18,636 nt of DNA, from contig CAYRAV010000061.1 in the NCBI GenBank assembly GCA_964422365.1, positions 1-18,636 on the forward strand. Reading direction: 5' to 3'. Every line of letters starts with the position of its first letter. Positions within the stretch are counted from its first letter, which is position 1. The notes below the pieces were generated by a model, which was not told the DNA's origin, did no database searches, and saw only the letters and a list, made by a program, of their open reading frames with translations. Position numbers and translations under genes: made by a program. This document shows positions 6,587-14,557 of this stretch, piece by piece. This DNA is from CAYRAV01 sp964422365. GTDB lineage: Bacteria > Bacillota > Clostridia > Lachnospirales > Lachnospiraceae.

Positions 6587-7714
6587 CTATTTCTCTTGTC
6601 CTGCTGTCGCTAGTATATCTTCCAGACTGCTTAAATTCATCTTATCTATCTGTTTCTGTCCTTCTAACCTGACATAGCGTTCTCCGCTGCTTTCTTTTCC
6701 AATGTAAATGGTAAATTCTTTCTGGTCAATTACCATATGTTCTTCAGAAGAATCTGTCGCTTCTGGTCCTGCTGTTTCATCTGCAGCAGGTGTTGCTGTG
6801 CTGTCCGTATCATCCTCTGTATCTTCATCATCGCCAGAAGTATGTGTTTCAGTATATGCCACATGAAGTTTAATTGCTTTATCTTCTGTTAATCCATATT
6901 TTTCTAATTCCTTATCAGTATACTGATAACTAATGCAGGAACTGCTTGTTAATCCAATTATCTCCTGTATCAGATTTGATGCAGTTTCAGCATCTGCTTT
7001 TTTGAGATTATCAAGACTGCTTCCTGTATACCACTTACATTCTGGTATTTCTGCTTCATCTTTTTTGTTAGCTGCTTCTGCTTTATCTTTATAATAAGTA
7101 GTCTTACCTTCTGCTGTTATATCAAACTCCAGGATATCAGAATTCCCCAATACAGGATACTCCAAAAATTGTGCCAGCCCTAATATATCATAATCAAAGC
7201 TGTTATACATCACTGTAGAAATCAAATATACATCCTGTTCTCCCTCTACATTGAAATAATACTGCTGTAAAATGTTGTTCAAGGTTCCAAGATAATATGT
7301 GACCTTACTGTCATCTGTTAATGTAATAGTAATGGTGGTAGATGGTTGATCCAAACCAAATTCCTCCTTATTTTCTTCCATACTATTCCCAATTTTCTGC
7401 TCTGCTTCTACTGTTGTAATGGCATCAAGCATTGCTGTAATCTTGTACTGATTAAGGGTACATTCTTTTTCTTCTTCACAGTACCAGTTCTCTCCCTTTT
7501 TTGCAAAGGTAAGAGGCGTTTTAGAAGCATTGTTTTCTACCTGTATTTTTGCAATCTTATCTGCTTCAATTGTATATGCTGTAATATCTTCCGTTCCCTC
7601 TTCCGTAGAAGAATCTTCTTCCTTTGGTCCATAAAAAGTAAGTCCTGCATAAGCTCCCGCCATGATGACCAAAATAAGCAAAGCTGCTATAAGCTTAAAA
7701 GGTTTCTTTTTCAT
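6587..7714 (-). CDS. DUF4340 domain protein, last gene of the ABC/GldG operon
   Basis: 375 residues from ATG 7714. The frame is open further upstream to 7798, but that extension lies inside the preceding gene. The ATG overlaps the previous stop as TAATG, with AAGGAG just ahead, so translation is probably coupled. Residues about 5-27 form one membrane anchor (KLIAALLILVIMAGAYAGLTFY), and the rest is extracytoplasmic. The body matches DUF4340 proteins: repeated beta modules such as PLTFAKKGENWYCEE, TITLTDDSKVTYYLG and YVRLEGQKQIDKM. An acidic, Thr/Ser-rich insertion near residues 300-330 (DDEDTEDDTDSTATPAADE) is low-complexity. DUF4340 genes are regularly found after ABC ATPase, permease and GldG-like genes, so it is likely an external component of that complex. 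Its molecular role is unknown. Confidence 0.88.
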   Translation of the reverse strand: MKKKPFKLIAALLILVIMAGAYAGLTFYGPKEEDSSTEEGTEDITAYTIEADKIAKIQVENNASKTPLTFAKKGENWYCEEEKECTLNQYKITAMLDAITTVEAEQKIGNSMEENKEEFGLDQPSTTITITLTDDSKVTYYLGTLNNILQQYYFNVEGEQDVYLISTVMYNSFDYDILGLAQFLEYPVLGNSDILEFDITAEGKTTYYKDKAEAANKKDEAEIPECKWYTGSSLDNLKKADAETASNLIQEIIGLTSSSCISYQYTDKELEKYGLTEDKAIKLHVAYTETHTSGDDEDTEDDTDSTATPAADETAGPEATDSSEEHMVIDQKEFTIYIGKESSGERYVRLEGQKQIDKMNLSSLEDILATAGQEK

Positions 7715-9234
7715 TATTTTATTCTCCTTCTTATACAAACTACAATACCAATTGCTATAAACGCGATTGGAATAATGAAAATGTATAGGACAGACCATTT
7801 GATGGCATCTGCACTTGAAATTGTCAAGTACCCATCCGTCAGCTGTTTTCCAGGAATGATAATACTGTCTTCATATTCACACATCCAGCCTACAGCATCT
7901 AAAAATACAGATAAATTCGCATTTCCCAACTGACTATTGATACTACTATCTACTATAGCATAACTGGTAAATACTGCCAGCTTGGTTTTATATTCTGTCT
8001 CTTCACTACTGATGTCTTCACCTGTTATTTCACTTGCGATTGCATCATCTTCGTCTTCTGAATCAGCTTTGTCACTTTCCTCTGATTCAGTCACAATGGT
8101 TGCAATAGAAAATGATCCGGTGGCATCACTCATATCTTGTTCCAGACTTGTTGCATTTGCAGGATCAGATTTTAAATAAGATTTATTAGATGTTGTCAAT
8201 ACATCTTTAATTGTTACTGTATCTCTTGCATCTTCCAATGTTTTGATGCCTTGTGCATTCGGCACTACCATTGTCTGATTATTTTCTTTTACACTTGTTG
8301 TAATATCTGATGAAGCAACTTCTGGAATAAGATAATATGGATAACTCATATAATAACCATTATCATTTTCTACTACAATTCCTTTCTGCAGCTGCAGGCT
8401 GTAATATTTTAGAACTTCATCCAGATTAGGTGTTTCTTTTTCCATATAATCCAGAATAAAGATTGCATTTCCTCCATTTTTCAAATAATCCAATATTTTG
8501 TCCTTTTCGTCAGATGAAATGTCAATCTTTGGAGAAGCAATCAGCAGACAATCACAGTCTTCAGGTACTTTTTCCTGCTTAATCAGACTTAGATCTTCTA
8601 ACTGTACATTGCTGTCCTCCACATAACCTTTTGCTGTATCATCTAAGCCAAGTTCCTGATGCTCCTGCAATACATACATTTTAGGCAAGTCCTCTGTTGT
8701 CACATACTGAATGGCACTTGTAATAGCGTTTTCTCCCGTAAACTCTACCTTATATTCATCTACTGTTCCATAGTAATATTCTTCTGAATTATCAGACATA
8801 ATATCTTCAGATGACAATATCTTATAGCGTTCTCCACTTTCTACAATCATAATTGCAGAACTATCTGCTTCATATTTACTTACAAATGCAGGATGAAGAG
8901 AAGGGTCCACATTCTCTACTTTAATATGGGATGATTCATCTGCATATTTGTCTAATACAGTCTGAATCTCTACAACCTCGCTTCCTGATTTTACGATATA
9001 ATAAATGGTTACATCCTGCTCTAGTTTATGAATAAATTTTACAGTTTCATCTGTAATACCATATACATCGGAACCTGTGGCATCCCATTTTGTGTATTTT
9101 GCAGGAAGTTTATCTGCTATCAAATTCACTATAATTACAATCGCAAGTACAACTACAATCATAACTGCATTGTAAGAATTATTTTTCAACTTTTTCACTT
9201 TTAGAGATGATTGTTTTTTTTCTTCTTTTTTCAC
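7714..9234 (-). CDS. GldG-like ABC transporter auxiliary protein
   Basis: 506 residues. I place the start at GTG 9234, because GGAGG (9243-9247) lies 8 nt upstream; an earlier in-frame TTG at 9270 lies inside the permease gene and lacks a site. An N-terminal membrane segment (AVMIVVVLAIVIIVNLIA) follows a basic, Lys-rich cytoplasmic start. A large extracytoplasmic domain of the GldG / ABC_transp_aux type comes next: DVYGITDETVKFIHKLEQDVTI, the YVTTEDLPKMYVLQEHQE segment and a Rossmann-like DCLLIASPKIDIS...LKNGGNAIFILD. A C-terminal membrane helix ends in CIRRRIK. An acidic insertion (SEESDKADSEDEDD) precedes the final part. GldG works with GldA and GldF in Bacteroidetes gliding; in Firmicutes the same gene set has no settled substrate. 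The neighbours strongly support a shared complex. Confidence 0.88.
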   Translation of the reverse strand: MKKEEKKQSSLKVKKLKNNSYNAVMIVVVLAIVIIVNLIADKLPAKYTKWDATGSDVYGITDETVKFIHKLEQDVTIYYIVKSGSEVVEIQTVLDKYADESSHIKVENVDPSLHPAFVSKYEADSSAIMIVESGERYKILSSEDIMSDNSEEYYYGTVDEYKVEFTGENAITSAIQYVTTEDLPKMYVLQEHQELGLDDTAKGYVEDSNVQLEDLSLIKQEKVPEDCDCLLIASPKIDISSDEKDKILDYLKNGGNAIFILDYMEKETPNLDEVLKYYSLQLQKGIVVENDNGYYMSYPYYLIPEVASSDITTSVKENNQTMVVPNAQGIKTLEDARDTVTIKDVLTTSNKSYLKSDPANATSLEQDMSDATGSFSIATIVTESEESDKADSEDEDDAIASEITGEDISSEETEYKTKLAVFTSYAIVDSSINSQLGNANLSVFLDAVGWMCEYEDSIIIPGKQLTDGYLTISSADAIKWSVLYIFIIPIAFIAIGIVVCIRRRIK

Positions 9235-9247
9235 GTTTCTATCCTCC

Positions 9248-10111
9248 CTAATTCCATCTTCTTTTCTCAATAATTTGTACTGTCACATATAAGAAGAATC
9301 CAATAAATGTCACATAATACAATATACTTGTCAAATCAAATGCACCATAAATGAAATCTGAAAATCTACTGTAAAAAGAAATACTTGTAAAAAATTTTGT
9401 CAATGCCCCTTCTAACCAGCCGGATTTTACAAAATATACAACCACAAGTACAATCTCTGCAACTACTGCTGGTATCACTGCAATGGCAATATTTTTCACA
9501 AACAAATACAATAACAATGCAGCAATGCAGATTAGCACGGTTATCCCCACAAGGGATGATGTACCAGACTGCGACACCATTGATGAAAGAGAACTCATAA
9601 GAAAAATAATTACATTTACGCCAAAACCTAATATAGCTGCAATAATCTGATTATCTGTCAGCGAAGAAATTACTAATCCAATAGAAATCATAGCCAGTCC
9701 CAAAAGCCAGAATGCTAAAATTGCCGCATATGCAGCTCTTATAGAAACACTCCCATATTTACTCAATACAATTGGCATTGTACAGCTTACCAAAATAGGA
9801 ATAGTAAATATTGTTGCAACTGCCAAAAATTTTCCAACCACAATAGCACTAATATTAATTGGTGCAGACAACAGCAGCTGGTCTGTTTTCTGCCTCTGCT
9901 CTTCTGCTAAGCTGCGCATGGTCAGCAATGGTATTACAATAATCAGAATAAAAGACACACTCCCTAATGTATAACCAAATACACTGCTTCCGCCTGTTAA
10001 GTTTGTTCCCATATAATACAATCCGATCATTACCATTAATAACCCGATTACAATGTATCCTATAATCGATGTAAAATATCCCCGCAATTCCTTTTTATAA
10101 ATAGCAAGCAT
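9248..10111 (-). CDS. ABC-2 type permease (GldF-like)
   Basis: 287 residues, with about six hydrophobic helices. The start at ATG 10111 overlaps the ATPase stop as TAATG; an in-frame GTG at 10123 is possible but lies within the ATPase gene. The N-terminus LAIYKKELRGYFTSIIGYIVIG is characteristic of GldF-type permeases, in which an amphipathic KEL helix precedes the first membrane segment. LLTMRSLAEEQRQKTDQLLLSAP is the conserved cytoplasmic coupling region of ABC-2 permeases. It is expected to form the membrane channel for the ATPase encoded directly upstream. The stop lies 13 bases before the GTG of the GldG-like gene, so the genes are co-transcribed. Substrate unknown. Confidence 0.9.
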   Translation of the reverse strand: MLAIYKKELRGYFTSIIGYIVIGLLMVMIGLYYMGTNLTGGSSVFGYTLGSVSFILIIVIPLLTMRSLAEEQRQKTDQLLLSAPINISAIVVGKFLAVATIFTIPILVSCTMPIVLSKYGSVSIRAAYAAILAFWLLGLAMISIGLVISSLTDNQIIAAILGFGVNVIIFLMSSLSSMVSQSGTSSLVGITVLICIAALLLYLFVKNIAIAVIPAVVAEIVLVVVYFVKSGWLEGALTKFFTSISFYSRFSDFIYGAFDLTSILYYVTFIGFFLYVTVQIIEKRRWN

Positions 10112-11121
10112 TATTTTTTCCACTCTTTCTTGTTTTCCTTTTTGAATAAACCTTTACTTTCCTCATTCCGTTCCCTAGAATAACCAGTAGAATCTTTTGT
10201 TAACTGAAGGAATATATCTTCTAAGGATTGTGTCTTTGATGTCATGGAAAATACAGGATAATCTGCTTTGGCAAAAATACGGAATAACTGCTCTTTTAAA
10301 TCCTTGTCCGAATCTGTTGTGATAACGGCTGTAACACATCCTTCCTCTTCTGCAGGTATGACTGTGAATTTCTTTATTTTTGAATGTGATGCCAATAAAT
10401 TTTTTACCTCTTCTTTTCCTGCTTTTACAACAACACGAACTTCATTTTGTGCCTTGTTCATCTCTGCTAATCTTTCTGGTGTATCACATGCTACCAGTTT
10501 TCCTTTATTAATAATTAGAATATGATCGCAAACAGCACTTATTTCCTGCATAATATGTGAACTTAAAATAATGGTATGATCCTTGCTCAATTCTTTAATT
10601 AACTCTCTAATCTCAATAATCTGTTTTGGATCCAGTCCAACAGTAGGCTCATCTAATATAATGATTTCAGGATATCCTAAGATTGCCTGTGCCAGACCAA
10701 CACGCTGTTTATATCCCTTAGATAACTGCTTAATCAGACGTTTGGACACATCTGCAATTTTTGTTTTGTCCATAGCCTCCTGCACCATTTGTTTTCTTTT
10801 CGCTTTTTCAACCTGTTTTAATTCTGCAGCAAAATCCAAATACTCCTTTACTGTCATATCCAAATACAGTGGTGGTATCTCCGGTAAATATCCAATGCAT
10901 TTTTTTGCTTCCAACGGCTCATCAAAGATACTGTGTCCGTTAATCAGTACTTCTCCCTCTGTGGCAGATATATAACCAATTAAAATATTCATAGTGGTGG
11001 ATTTTCCTGCACCATTTGGTCCCAGAAAACCATATACCTGGCCTTTTTCTACTGTAAAACTTAGATTGTCTACAGCCACATGATTCCCATACTTTTTGAC
11101 TAAATTTCTTACTTCAATCAA
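10111..11121 (-). CDS. ABC transporter ATP-binding protein (GldA-like)
   Basis: 336 residues from a TTG start at 11121. AAGGAGG (11129-11135) lies 7 nt upstream of this TTG; the in-frame ATG at 11145 would put the ribosome binding site inside the coding sequence, so I reject it. The core motifs are complete: Walker A GPNGAGKST (34-42), signature LSKGYKQRVG (from 133), Walker B IIILDEP (153-159), D-loop GLDP and switch His189 in ILSSHIM. About 100 extra C-terminal residues follow the nucleotide-binding domain, as in GldA- and DrrA-like subunits. It is the energy-coupling subunit of the operon, with the permease, GldG-like and DUF4340 proteins downstream. Those carry large external domains, so the system may act on envelope material and not as a classical importer; that last point is inference. 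Confidence 0.93.
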   Translation of the reverse strand: MIEVRNLVKKYGNHVAVDNLSFTVEKGQVYGFLGPNGAGKSTTMNILIGYISATEGEVLINGHSIFDEPLEAKKCIGYLPEIPPLYLDMTVKEYLDFAAELKQVEKAKRKQMVQEAMDKTKIADVSKRLIKQLSKGYKQRVGLAQAILGYPEIIILDEPTVGLDPKQIIEIRELIKELSKDHTIILSSHIMQEISAVCDHILIINKGKLVACDTPERLAEMNKAQNEVRVVVKAGKEEVKNLLASHSKIKKFTVIPAEEEGCVTAVITTDSDKDLKEQLFRIFAKADYPVFSMTSKTQSLEDIFLQLTKDSTGYSRERNEESKGLFKKENKKEWKK

Positions 11122-11409
11122 AATAAATCCTCCTTGCTTTTGCATAATGCACTAAATTTAATCTTATTATACAAATTAATTGTGTGCAATTTGTGTCTAA
11201 TTGTGAAATTGCCATTACAGATTTGTGAATGTGCTTTCCATTGGAATATTGAAAAACAAATGCAGCACAATTGTGATGCACATCTTGTAACAGGCAATTT
11301 TCAAACATGCCTGCAGCTGCCTGTCACAAAAGAAGAGTTGGCATATCAATGTATTCTGATATGCAAACTCTTCTTTGTCTTAATTTGGCTATTACTCTGT
11401 TGTATTATT
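11122..11409 (-). promoter_or_regulatory. Control region of the ABC/GldG operon
   Basis: A -10 box TATAAT lies at 11166-11171 on the minus strand. No good -35 lies at 16-18 nt, so the promoter may need an activator. Upstream of it are CACAATT-like boxes (CACACAATT, CACAAATT, CACAATT) and a near-perfect 20-bp palindrome TGCAGCACAATTGTGATGCA at 11261-11280 (one mismatched pair). A hairpin of GTAACAGGC (11287-11295) and GCCTGTCAC (11319-11327) lies further up, next to the amylase terminator. The palindrome and the repeated CACAATT half-boxes suggest a dimeric regulator; its identity is unknown. Confidence 0.55.
11329..11376 (-). terminator. Terminator after amylase 1
   Basis: AAAGAAGAGTT plus GCATATCA (11329-11348) pairs with TGATATGC plus AACTCTTCTTT (11357-11376), with a single mismatch and an 8-nt loop. 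It lies 34 bases after the amylase stop. The minus-strand stem ends in TTCTTTTGT. Confidence 0.75.
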
Positions 11410-14103
11410 CTACTTCAGATAAGTTCCATCTTCCCCAATCTTGCCATTTGGTGCTCCTGCTGTCTGTAATACATAAACTCTCATGTTACCTTTTCCAGAA
11501 CATTTTGCTGTTAACGTACCATTACATTCAATCTTATCTCCTGTTACCATATCTACATATGTACCACTTGGCACCCCGCTAAATGTAGCATCCCCTGAGA
11601 TTGTGACACATACAAAACTGTCTGTACTGCCTTCTGTATAACGTCTCTTATAAGCAAGGCCTCCACTTACTCCATCTGTAGAATACTGTCCTTTCCGAAG
11701 AGCTGGTACTGCTCTACGAATTTGATTCAACCTTTGGATGTGTTTTGCAAGAGGATGATTCAGTGTATTTGCCATTTCGCCTGTTGCACCACTGTATTTC
11801 GCATAATCAGTCGTATTAACAGAACCCTCCATGTGTTCTCCAAAATAAGCACGTCCAGACTCTGCTAACACATTCTGCCAATCATCAATTTTGGCACCTT
11901 TCATAAATTCAATCTCTGTTCCATAATAAATACATGGAATTCCTCTAAAAGTAAAGATCAAATCTAAATTTTCTGCCCATGCATCCTGCTGCCCTGTATA
12001 TCTCTGATACAAAGAAACAGCATTTGGACCATAATCATGTGAATCTACATACATTACATTCCATGTAGAATCATTGAAATATTTATCTTCCGCCTTGGCT
12101 GCATCAAATGCCTGTCCTGCACTTTCAAAAGAATGATGCATATAAAAATCAATCATATCCATACCAGAAGACTTACTTCTGTCTGGTGTATGATACTCAT
12201 TTCCTTCCAAAAATGCATTATTACTGGTTGGCTGTGCTTCTGTACTAAGATTATCCTTATAATGCTGCTCTGTCAGGCTTTCATTATGTAAGGCAGCCTC
12301 TAATGTTTTTGATGAATCCCAGCCATAATCCTTACTTTCTTTCCATGTATAGAAACATACAGAAATAGGCGGTTTGTTATCATTGAATACTTCGCATCGA
12401 AGTACACATGCTTCACCAAACATAAAGAAATTGTTTCCTCCTGCCTGTTTAAATGCTGGCAGATATTCACTATTAAATGACAATCTTGAAATATGTTTCA
12501 CTGTATCAATACGGAATGCATCTACACCCATACCAATATAATTTGTATAACATTTTTTTAAGTATTCTGCTACAGTCGGGTTTTCTGTATTCAAATCCAC
12601 ACAGTGTGCTCCCAATTGTGCGGTCTGCACTGTATAGCCTTCCCACTGTATATTTGTCTCATGATGGAAAATACGCTCCGGATCATTTGTATCACTCTTT
12701 AGTGCTGCACATCTTTTGGCTTCGTTCCTGGTAGTTTCATCGGACATTCCAATACTGCGTCCTAAATCTGTAACTGTCATTGCTGTTGTAGATTTATCCA
12801 ATTTTGAAATATCATCTGTTCTTGTGTATACCGGGAACAAATTTTCTTCTCCATAATCACTACAATGATTAATTACAATATCCTGAACAATTTTAATTCC
12901 TTTTTCATGACAGGCATTAATCAAATCCTGATAACTGCAATCATCAGATTCATAACGTACATCCACTTCTGCATGATTAATTGCATGATATCCATGATAA
13001 TCATAATCAGAAGCATTCTTTACAACTGGTGTAATCCAGATTGCAGAGAAACCTAATGCTTTAATATAATCTAACTTTTCTACTACACCTTTAAAATCAC
13101 CACGCCATACAGGATCATCAGCTGCATTACCAGGATTATTGTTATTGTCATCTGTTCCTGTATCACGCCAGCTTACACAGTTATTACTGCTATCACCATC
13201 ATAAAATCTAGAAGTCATCAGAAAATAAATAGTTTCATCTCTAAAGTCTGTTCTTTCAAACGGTGCTGGTGATGTTACAGGACCACTCCTTGTTGGTGTA
13301 GGTGCATCTGTACTTGGTGTGTCTGTACTTGGTGTATCTTGACCTCTTACCCATTCTCCGTCTTTATATATATATTCTCCTACTTTTGTTATCGTATATT
13401 CCTCACTCTGTTCTGCACCATTACTGAATAGGAAGTTCACCTTAGACACTCCATTAAATGTATAACTGTAGTATCCATCACTGTCTTTTTCCAACTTCTC
13501 TCCAGGCCATTCAAAATCCACATCATTAGGAAGTGCATTCCATGCATATAACTGTACATTATTCCACTCTGATGTATAGTGAATCGTAATACTTTCGCTG
13601 CTGTTTTCCGCCTTCTTTACTGCCATTGCACACATTGTCTGTGTAATTACATTATTTGCTTCTTCCACTGTAACTTTTACAGTTTGGCTTCCTGCTGTAG
13701 CTGCCAGATAATCATCTGTAGCATTCTTTACAAAACGGTCTTCATCAAACCAGTATTCTCCTGCTTCACAAGTGATATCAGCTGTCTGAAAATCCACATC
13801 TTCAACAATAACCCGGAATTCTAAATCTTTGGCATCTGCTACAGTATAGGAATACCAGCCTTCTGTCTCCTGCTTCATTGGTACTCCTGGATAAGACATG
13901 GAAACCTCCTCTCCATTCATATTTGTGTAATAAAAGTGTGGTATGGAATTACCATCCCATTTGTAATGAATTGTAATTCCGCTTTTGGCAATGGTATGTT
14001 CAATCGTCTTGCCTGAAGTAAAGCGAGGTACTGTTGCTGCACATATTGTACCAACTGCCAAAATTGTTGCTGCAATTATTGTTGTTTTTAGATATTTCTT
14101 CAT
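11410..14103 (-). CDS. Secreted GH13 alpha-amylase with two CBM26-like modules (amylase 1)
   Basis: 897 residues from ATG 14103, with AAAGGAG 7 nt upstream. Residues 1 to about 24 are a signal peptide. Two starch-binding beta-sandwiches follow, CBM26-like by their pattern: residues ~40-125 (YPGVPM, GWYSYTV) and ~170-252 (VQLYAWNALPND, WPGEKL, GYYSYTF, VNFLFSNG). A linker TPSTDTPSTDAPTP lies at ~257-270, then the GH13 barrel from ~285. The conserved regions are present: DIVINH (D408-H413), GVDAFRIDTVKH with nucleophile D533, FGEAC with acid/base E564, and YVDSHD with H689 and D690. It ends in a C-terminal beta domain. No wall anchor is visible, so it is probably released. It should cleave alpha-1,4 bonds in starch or glycogen; the exact product is not predictable. 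Domain B is longer than in its paralog at 14558-17134. The 3' 158 bases are identical between the two genes. Confidence 0.93.
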   Translation of the reverse strand: MKKYLKTTIIAATILAVGTICAATVPRFTSGKTIEHTIAKSGITIHYKWDGNSIPHFYYTNMNGEEVSMSYPGVPMKQETEGWYSYTVADAKDLEFRVIVEDVDFQTADITCEAGEYWFDEDRFVKNATDDYLAATAGSQTVKVTVEEANNVITQTMCAMAVKKAENSSESITIHYTSEWNNVQLYAWNALPNDVDFEWPGEKLEKDSDGYYSYTFNGVSKVNFLFSNGAEQSEEYTITKVGEYIYKDGEWVRGQDTPSTDTPSTDAPTPTRSGPVTSPAPFERTDFRDETIYFLMTSRFYDGDSSNNCVSWRDTGTDDNNNNPGNAADDPVWRGDFKGVVEKLDYIKALGFSAIWITPVVKNASDYDYHGYHAINHAEVDVRYESDDCSYQDLINACHEKGIKIVQDIVINHCSDYGEENLFPVYTRTDDISKLDKSTTAMTVTDLGRSIGMSDETTRNEAKRCAALKSDTNDPERIFHHETNIQWEGYTVQTAQLGAHCVDLNTENPTVAEYLKKCYTNYIGMGVDAFRIDTVKHISRLSFNSEYLPAFKQAGGNNFFMFGEACVLRCEVFNDNKPPISVCFYTWKESKDYGWDSSKTLEAALHNESLTEQHYKDNLSTEAQPTSNNAFLEGNEYHTPDRSKSSGMDMIDFYMHHSFESAGQAFDAAKAEDKYFNDSTWNVMYVDSHDYGPNAVSLYQRYTGQQDAWAENLDLIFTFRGIPCIYYGTEIEFMKGAKIDDWQNVLAESGRAYFGEHMEGSVNTTDYAKYSGATGEMANTLNHPLAKHIQRLNQIRRAVPALRKGQYSTDGVSGGLAYKRRYTEGSTDSFVCVTISGDATFSGVPSGTYVDMVTGDKIECNGTLTAKCSGKGNMRVYVLQTAGAPNGKIGEDGTYLK

Positions 14104-14193
14104 TTTTTTCTCCTTTCCTGCCTCTGCGCATTTTTACTCACATTTTCCTAGCTGTTCCTTTGGATACATTACTAGGCAAAGTACGCCGACCAA

Positions 14194-14220
14194 AACGGAC
14201 ATAAATGATAGTATGTCCTT
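14194..14220 (-). promoter_or_regulatory. Hairpin in the amylase 1 leader
   Basis: GGACATA (14197-14203) and TATGTCC (14212-14218) form a 7-bp stem within the ~150-nt leader between the predicted promoter and the ATG. The paralog's leader is only about 43 nt and has no such stem. It could affect mRNA stability or attenuation, but no termination U-tract follows. Confidence 0.4.
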
Positions 14221-14262
14221 TGAGGTATTCCATTTATGATTTGAATTGTATGTTATTAAATT

Positions 14263-14291
14263 ATTATACAATTATTACAAAACTTTTACAA
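14263..14291 (-). promoter_or_regulatory. Predicted promoter of amylase 1
   Basis: TTGTAA (14286-14291) and TATAAT (14263-14268) are 17 nt apart on the minus strand. The overlapping 19-nt block at 14262-14280 reads TTGTAATAATTGTATAATA and differs by one base from the block at 17183-17201 in the amylase 2 promoter. Confidence 0.7.
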
Positions 14292-14323
14292 GTATAATAT
14301 CTATATTTATTGAATTTTTTGTT

Positions 14324-14482
14324 ACAGTTCAACCTTGAAGAAATAGTTTTATAATCTGCACATGGAAATTTGCTCAGTAAAAGCAGATTGTACAACTATT
14401 TCTATAAGGCAGATGCCCAGCATGAATAATTTGCCACTCAATCCATAATTTTTTGTTCAAAATGTATGTTCCAGCAAATTAT
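14324..14482. repeat. Structured interspersed repeat, copy C (159 bp)
   Basis: The left boundary is ACAGTTCAACCTT. The outer stem is GAAATAGTT (14340-14348) with AACTATTTC (14394-14402), and the inner stem is ATCTGC (14354-14359) with GCAGAT (14383-14388). The loop keeps ACATGGAAATTTGCTCA. The tail CCAGCATGAATAATT and a second AT-rich hairpin run to 14482. It is 159 bp, as is copy A. It lies between the amylase 2 terminator and the amylase 1 promoter. Confidence 0.75.
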
Positions 14483-14502
14483 AAACAATATATTTAAATA
14501 GC

Positions 14503-14541
14503 AAAAGAGCCTATGTATCTTAATCATACATAAGCTCTTTT
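14503..14541 (-). terminator. Terminator after amylase 2
   Basis: AAAAGAGC (14503-14510) with GCTCTTTT (14534-14541), and ATGTAT (14513-14518) with ATACAT (14526-14531), form a stem with a 2-nt internal loop, 17 bases after the stop. The minus-strand stem ends in TTTTGCTATTT. Confidence 0.75.
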
Positions 14542-14557
14542 ACATATAATCTACTTA

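Noticed and set aside
7715..7798. N-terminal extension of the DUF4340 gene to 7798
   Set aside because: It lies inside the GldG-like gene, breaks the natural membrane-anchor start, and ATG 7714 has its own ribosome binding site and a TAATG overlap.
11122..11145. ATG at 11145 as the ATPase start
   Set aside because: The strong AAGGAGG would lie inside the coding sequence; the TTG at 11121 is correctly spaced from it.
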